NCBI GenBank assembly: GCA_910578175.1
Contig: CAJTPF010000002.1
Coordinates: 1 to 64,000, forward strand
Direction of reading: 5' to 3'
Length of the DNA: 64,000 nt
From: an uncultured Lachnospiraceae bacterium
GTDB lineage: Bacteria > Bacillota > Clostridia > Lachnospirales > Lachnospiraceae
In this document: in pieces, positions 61,601 through 64,000 of the stretch
Position numbering within the stretch: the stretch's first letter is position 1
How the letters are laid out: every line of letters starts with the position of its first letter
Translations under genes and position numbers: made by a program
Notes under the pieces: model-generated
What the model was told of the DNA's origin: nothing
Database searches by the model: none
The model's input: the letters and a program-made list of their open reading frames with translations, nothing else

Positions 61601-64000
61601 TACTTTCGCCGTTGTTCCGTTGGTAATATATCCTTTCTCGTCATATGTTAAAGTAATATCTGGCGCTACCGTGTCTTTTCTAACTAAATATTCTTTGTCA
61701 CTTATATTTCCTGCTTCATCTGCTACTTCTATCCTGATCGTATTAATTCCTTCCGATAAATAACTTAATTTATCCTGAATATCTAGAATATAATCCTTTT
61801 TCCCATCATATATATAGTTACATATTTCTTCTCCAACCCCTTTGCCGTCTGCCTCTCCGTTCTTTACAAAGAAAGTAATCTTTTTTATTTCCGATTTATC
61901 CGTAATATTTTTTACCGTAATCTTTGCCGATGTTTTTTCCGTAATATATTTTTTATCGTTATTCTCTAATACAGACTGGAATTTCGGTCCTTTTGTATCT
62001 TTTATAACAACATGAATTTTACTTTTTCCTATATTTCCGACTTCATCCGCCACCTCTATCTGTACTGTATTTTCTTCCTCATCCAAGCACTCCATTATTT
62101 CCTTTATGCTGATCGTACAATTTTTTTCACCGTTATATGGAATTTTCTTATATATTTCTTCCCTTTTGCTGCCTCTGTTTATAAAACAGGTGATTTGTGT
62201 TACCGTTGATATATCAGAAATATTTTTTATACTGATTTTTTCTTTTGTATTTTTTGCGTTTATTTTCCCTTCACCGGAATAACTTGTCTTAAATACAGGC
62301 GCCTCCGTATCTTTGATAACTCCATTTAAAATTTCGATTCCTGTATTTTCAAATACATCTTCTACTTCAATTGTTATAGTATTCTTTCCCTCTATAAAAT
62401 CGTCCATATGGTCTTTCAGAAGGAGTTTATGTTCCGTATTTTTTATATTTTTATAATCTATACGCTTTTCTTCCGGCTGATCCTTATTTATAATATAAGA
62501 AATTCTTTTAATGGACGAGGCATCTTTAATATCTTTTATAAACACAAACGCTTTTGTTTTTTCACCGAAAGGCTTGTCTTTGTTCAAATATTCTACAGTA
62601 AAATCCGGCGCTGTAGTATCCTTAACTATGGTATACACAGCCTCCCGATTTGTATCTTCTGTTATACTGCTTTCATTACCCGCCTTATCCTTTACAACTA
62701 TCTTTACTGTATTGGAACCTTCCGATAATTTTCCTAAAATGTCTTTAATCATTATCGTATGATTTATCGTGTTTTCATCATTTTCCGAAAACAAATACAC
62801 ATGTTCCTTTTTCTTTTTGGGATTACCTTCATTTATTATGCATCTGATCTCTTTAATTTTTGACGTATCATCCCTGGCTTCAATTTTGATTGCATAATCC
62901 GTATTTTTTCCTACGGTTTTGCCATCATGAGCATAGTCAGATATAAAGGTTGGTGCTACAGTGTCATATTTTATGACAGTAACTGTATTCTCATTATCAC
63001 AACTTTCATTTCCAGCTTTATCTGTTAAAACAAATCTCAGGATATTATCTCCTTCCGACAATCTATCCCCAAGTTCTGAAATATCTAAATTATGAGTTTC
63101 CGACCAGGCTAATTCCTCGATCAAATTACCATTAATAAAATATTTAAAATTCTTGATTCCCGAACCATCATCAACAACATTGATCAGACTGATCTGTTTT
63201 CCCACAATCGAATTTTCATTGACATATACTTCTTTTATTGGATTTAAAATTTCAAAAACCGGCTCTTCTTTGTCAAATATTACTTTATATGTTTCGTTTG
63301 CATCTACACCTTTAAGTTTTAATTCTATATTAAAATCAAAATAAAGTTTATCTTTTGTTAGTTCAACAATCTTCTTAAAATCCGAAAATAAAAAATCAGC
63401 TTCTGTACTGGAACTCGCTTGAAGATCAATTAAACTCTTCGTTTCTTCTCCTGTCATCCAATAATAAATACCTTCGATCTTTTTTGAATAATGAAATATT
63501 TTAAAATTATTGTATTCATTAATATAAAATTCTTTTTCATTTGGTTTTATTAATTTACCCTCTTTATCAACAAAAAGTAAACCGGAATCAATATCCGTAT
63601 ATTCAAATTGTAAAACTTCTGTATTCCCCAGATTGTCAATGAGCCTTACTTCAACAATGTTATTTTTATTTATTTTAATTTTATAATCTTCGTCGGATAT
63701 TTCTGCTTCCATATATGGATTCCCTATATTTTCGTTATAATCCCGAAATTCAACACTTTTAATACCAGAACCATTTTGTTCTTCATTTGAAATGATGAGC
63801 AGATCCTCTGCATGAACTGTATATTTTTTTCCGCTGTTATTATCGGGAATTAAGGTTTCTTTTCCTTTTTTAACAACATAATCGACGGATTTATCCTTTT
63901 TTATTTTCCCCGCACTATTATCCAATCCATCTAAAATCTCAATACTGATATACTTATCATCAAATGGAATTTCATAGTAACCGTCTTTGTCTGTTGCCGA
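58631..64000 (-). CDS. Giant surface protein of Ig-like repeats, 5' end outside window (partial)
   Basis: An open frame enters at the right edge and ends at 58631, giving about 1789 residues; the true start is beyond the window. From about residue 300 there are at least six repeats of roughly 105-115 residues with the pattern VIKDT.AP.F, I.IK.I.D.S.IK.I, LSEG.NTI.I.V.DKAGN. Then come several longer bacterial Ig-like domains (DMTGNPAQINFGNS, DMAGNVADNT). The C-terminus is a helix plus basic tail (TIAGAAAVLGLAAFVLMF, RKKAGRH) with no LPXTG. A membrane-anchored adhesin or stalk is the likely role. The repeat half is visibly more A/T-rich than the C-terminal half. Confidence 0.88.
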   Translation of the reverse strand, partial: SATDKDGYYEIPFDDKYISIEILDGLDNSAGKIKKDKSVDYVVKKGKETLIPDNNSGKKYTVHAEDLLIISNEEQNGSGIKSVEFRDYNENIGNPYMEAEISDEDYKIKINKNNIVEVRLIDNLGNTEVLQFEYTDIDSGLLFVDKEGKLIKPNEKEFYINEYNNFKIFHYSKKIEGIYYWMTGEETKSLIDLQASSSTEADFLFSDFKKIVELTKDKLYFDFNIELKLKGVDANETYKVIFDKEEPVFEILNPIKEVYVNENSIVGKQISLINVVDDGSGIKNFKYFINGNLIEELAWSETHNLDISELGDRLSEGDNILRFVLTDKAGNESCDNENTVTVIKYDTVAPTFISDYAHDGKTVGKNTDYAIKIEARDDTSKIKEIRCIINEGNPKKKKEHVYLFSENDENTINHTIMIKDILGKLSEGSNTVKIVVKDKAGNESSITEDTNREAVYTIVKDTTAPDFTVEYLNKDKPFGEKTKAFVFIKDIKDASSIKRISYIINKDQPEEKRIDYKNIKNTEHKLLLKDHMDDFIEGKNTITIEVEDVFENTGIEILNGVIKDTEAPVFKTSYSGEGKINAKNTKEKISIKNISDISTVTQITCFINRGSKREEIYKKIPYNGEKNCTISIKEIMECLDEEENTVQIEVADEVGNIGKSKIHVVIKDTKGPKFQSVLENNDKKYITEKTSAKITVKNITDKSEIKKITFFVKNGEADGKGVGEEICNYIYDGKKDYILDIQDKLSYLSEGINTIRIEVADEAGNISDKEYLVRKDTVAPDITLTYDEKGYITNGTTAKVIIKDISDSTSGVKSITYYINDKKAGEDVYSRDKDYSFSVVKYWDKLSEGDNEIRVVVKDKADNERICPFKVKKDTELPHAIFEFKHNNVDINLDHDAQIRISDVKDRLSGIKNVSYSVGSHSGILTPENNIYTLNINDLLLSQEEILHQGVNALTIMITDKAGNLLDKTFNVCIDTIAPEIADAQFDVKDKAEYDGNNYYIKETATLSVQAVDNRELKAVVLIIGDKEETCPVSGITGKADFRIPAGFKGKLSVYAIDRVGNVSPVREVGGTFVETEEIHNSYSGISFIKAETSLRDAAGNELYRENQIPVSIDVTDNFSGIKRIEWNVTSADTEASKNENGYIAVDGTELSGNLDQISIPDSSNSEEINKHIIRQLSKKIFISDNSNNITLTVTLTDNAGNTSSNQIVFSNDITAPVVSITYDNNTPDAGNGQMFNQVRTATIEVEERNFDPDQVRINITNTDNVIPEITGWTLTPGSGNQDDTVYTTTITYSADGDYVFDISFQDMTGNPAQINFGNSVAPQVFTVDRTKPVLNLSFDSNDGNSGYFKDSRMATITVDEHNFSRDRMNLTVMKNGVNEIPNAAWNSNGDTHSMTLVFAEEAEYSIMVSYTDMAGNVADNTVNDSFFVDKSEPQVLLSGIENRKAYRSGQIGFEISGTDIYFDTLNVSLTRIDNFGNSTSIDLDRASIENGEKVSIDNLDQDGIYQLSYTATDKSARNVGETIIFSVNRNGSTYVLSDQVMKLNRSYVKSVDHDIVIKEVNVNELLMDSVVLTLSRGSSSMELKEGVDFTIQKNTGSEQWSEYVYTIKKSCFTEDGIYSLSISSKDGSGNISVSDLETKASELSFAVDKTSPICNVMNLKSGTTYATDSKHVEFTVSDNIMLSKVSVLLNGEELLNLTEETLRQIADSDENISFDIANSDSAQTIVIRYADKAGNEGITEIKDFFVTTNLWIRYTNNTALMVSTIAGAAAVLGLAAFVLMFRKKAGRH

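Overview
The window reads as chromosomal DNA of a spore-forming, anaerobic Firmicute close to Lachnospiraceae (Clostridium cluster XIVa). The support is a ptb-buk butyrate pair, SpmA/SpmB and SpoVG, a PerR-reverse rubrerythrin-high-molecular-weight rubredoxin group, a clostridial GlgC/GlgD pair, a DnaD-DnaI helicase-loading pair, strong GGAGG ribosome sites and moderate GC. I see no transposase, integrase, phage gene or CRISPR array. The exact species cannot be read from the sequence.

Layout. 1-7.0 kb (minus): a secreted protein with four CBM26-like starch-binding modules and a dockerin, followed 17 bases later by a very large secreted repeat protein that leaves the window. 7.2-13.5 kb (minus): bioY under a 48-bp perfect palindrome, a DUF308 membrane protein, ilvE, a HAD phosphatase, ptb-buk and a cell-wall amidase. 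13.7-19.7 kb (plus): a response regulator, histidine kinase and membrane-anchored accessory protein, then an LCP-family wall-polymer ligase and a phospholipase D/cardiolipin synthase-like protein. 19.7-26.9 kb (minus): a 27-residue membrane peptide, mfd, pth, spoVG, glgD and glgC. 27.1-28.9 kb: perR and reverse rubrerythrin, each with the same operator at its start site, facing a flavoprotein-rubredoxin gene. 29-34.7 kb (minus): a divergent DXS-like enzyme with a structured leader, a chemoreceptor, a DUF1934 protein, murI and an orphan HNH toxin-like nuclease. 35-40.2 kb (plus): murC, a cluster of DnaA boxes, dnaD-like, dnaI-like and prs. 40.3-45.8 kb (minus): class A PBP, asnS, an M29 aminopeptidase and a TetR regulator. 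45.9-48.6 kb (plus): a fused ABC transporter and tRNA-Pro(CGG). 48.8-54 kb: a zinc-ribbon remnant, spmB, an SDR enzyme, a Pr6Pr-like protein, a nucleotidyltransferase, dGTPase and spmA. 54-64 kb (minus): a multidomain secreted alpha-amylase, a YwmB-like protein and a second giant surface protein of Ig-like repeats that leaves the window.

How the parts fit. Three themes stand out: starch handling and adhesion at the cell surface (CBM26-dockerin protein, repeat protein, amylase and Ig-like protein, with GlgC/GlgD for internal glycogen); envelope building and its signalling (two-component genes, LCP, PLD, amidase, MurI, MurC, PBP); and oxidative-stress defence under PerR. The most unusual items are the CBM26-dockerin-YD protein with its giant partner, the DnaA-box cluster in front of dnaD-dnaI, the orphan HNH protein between murI and murC, the DXS paralogue with replaced active-site segments, and several clear operator/promoter pairs.
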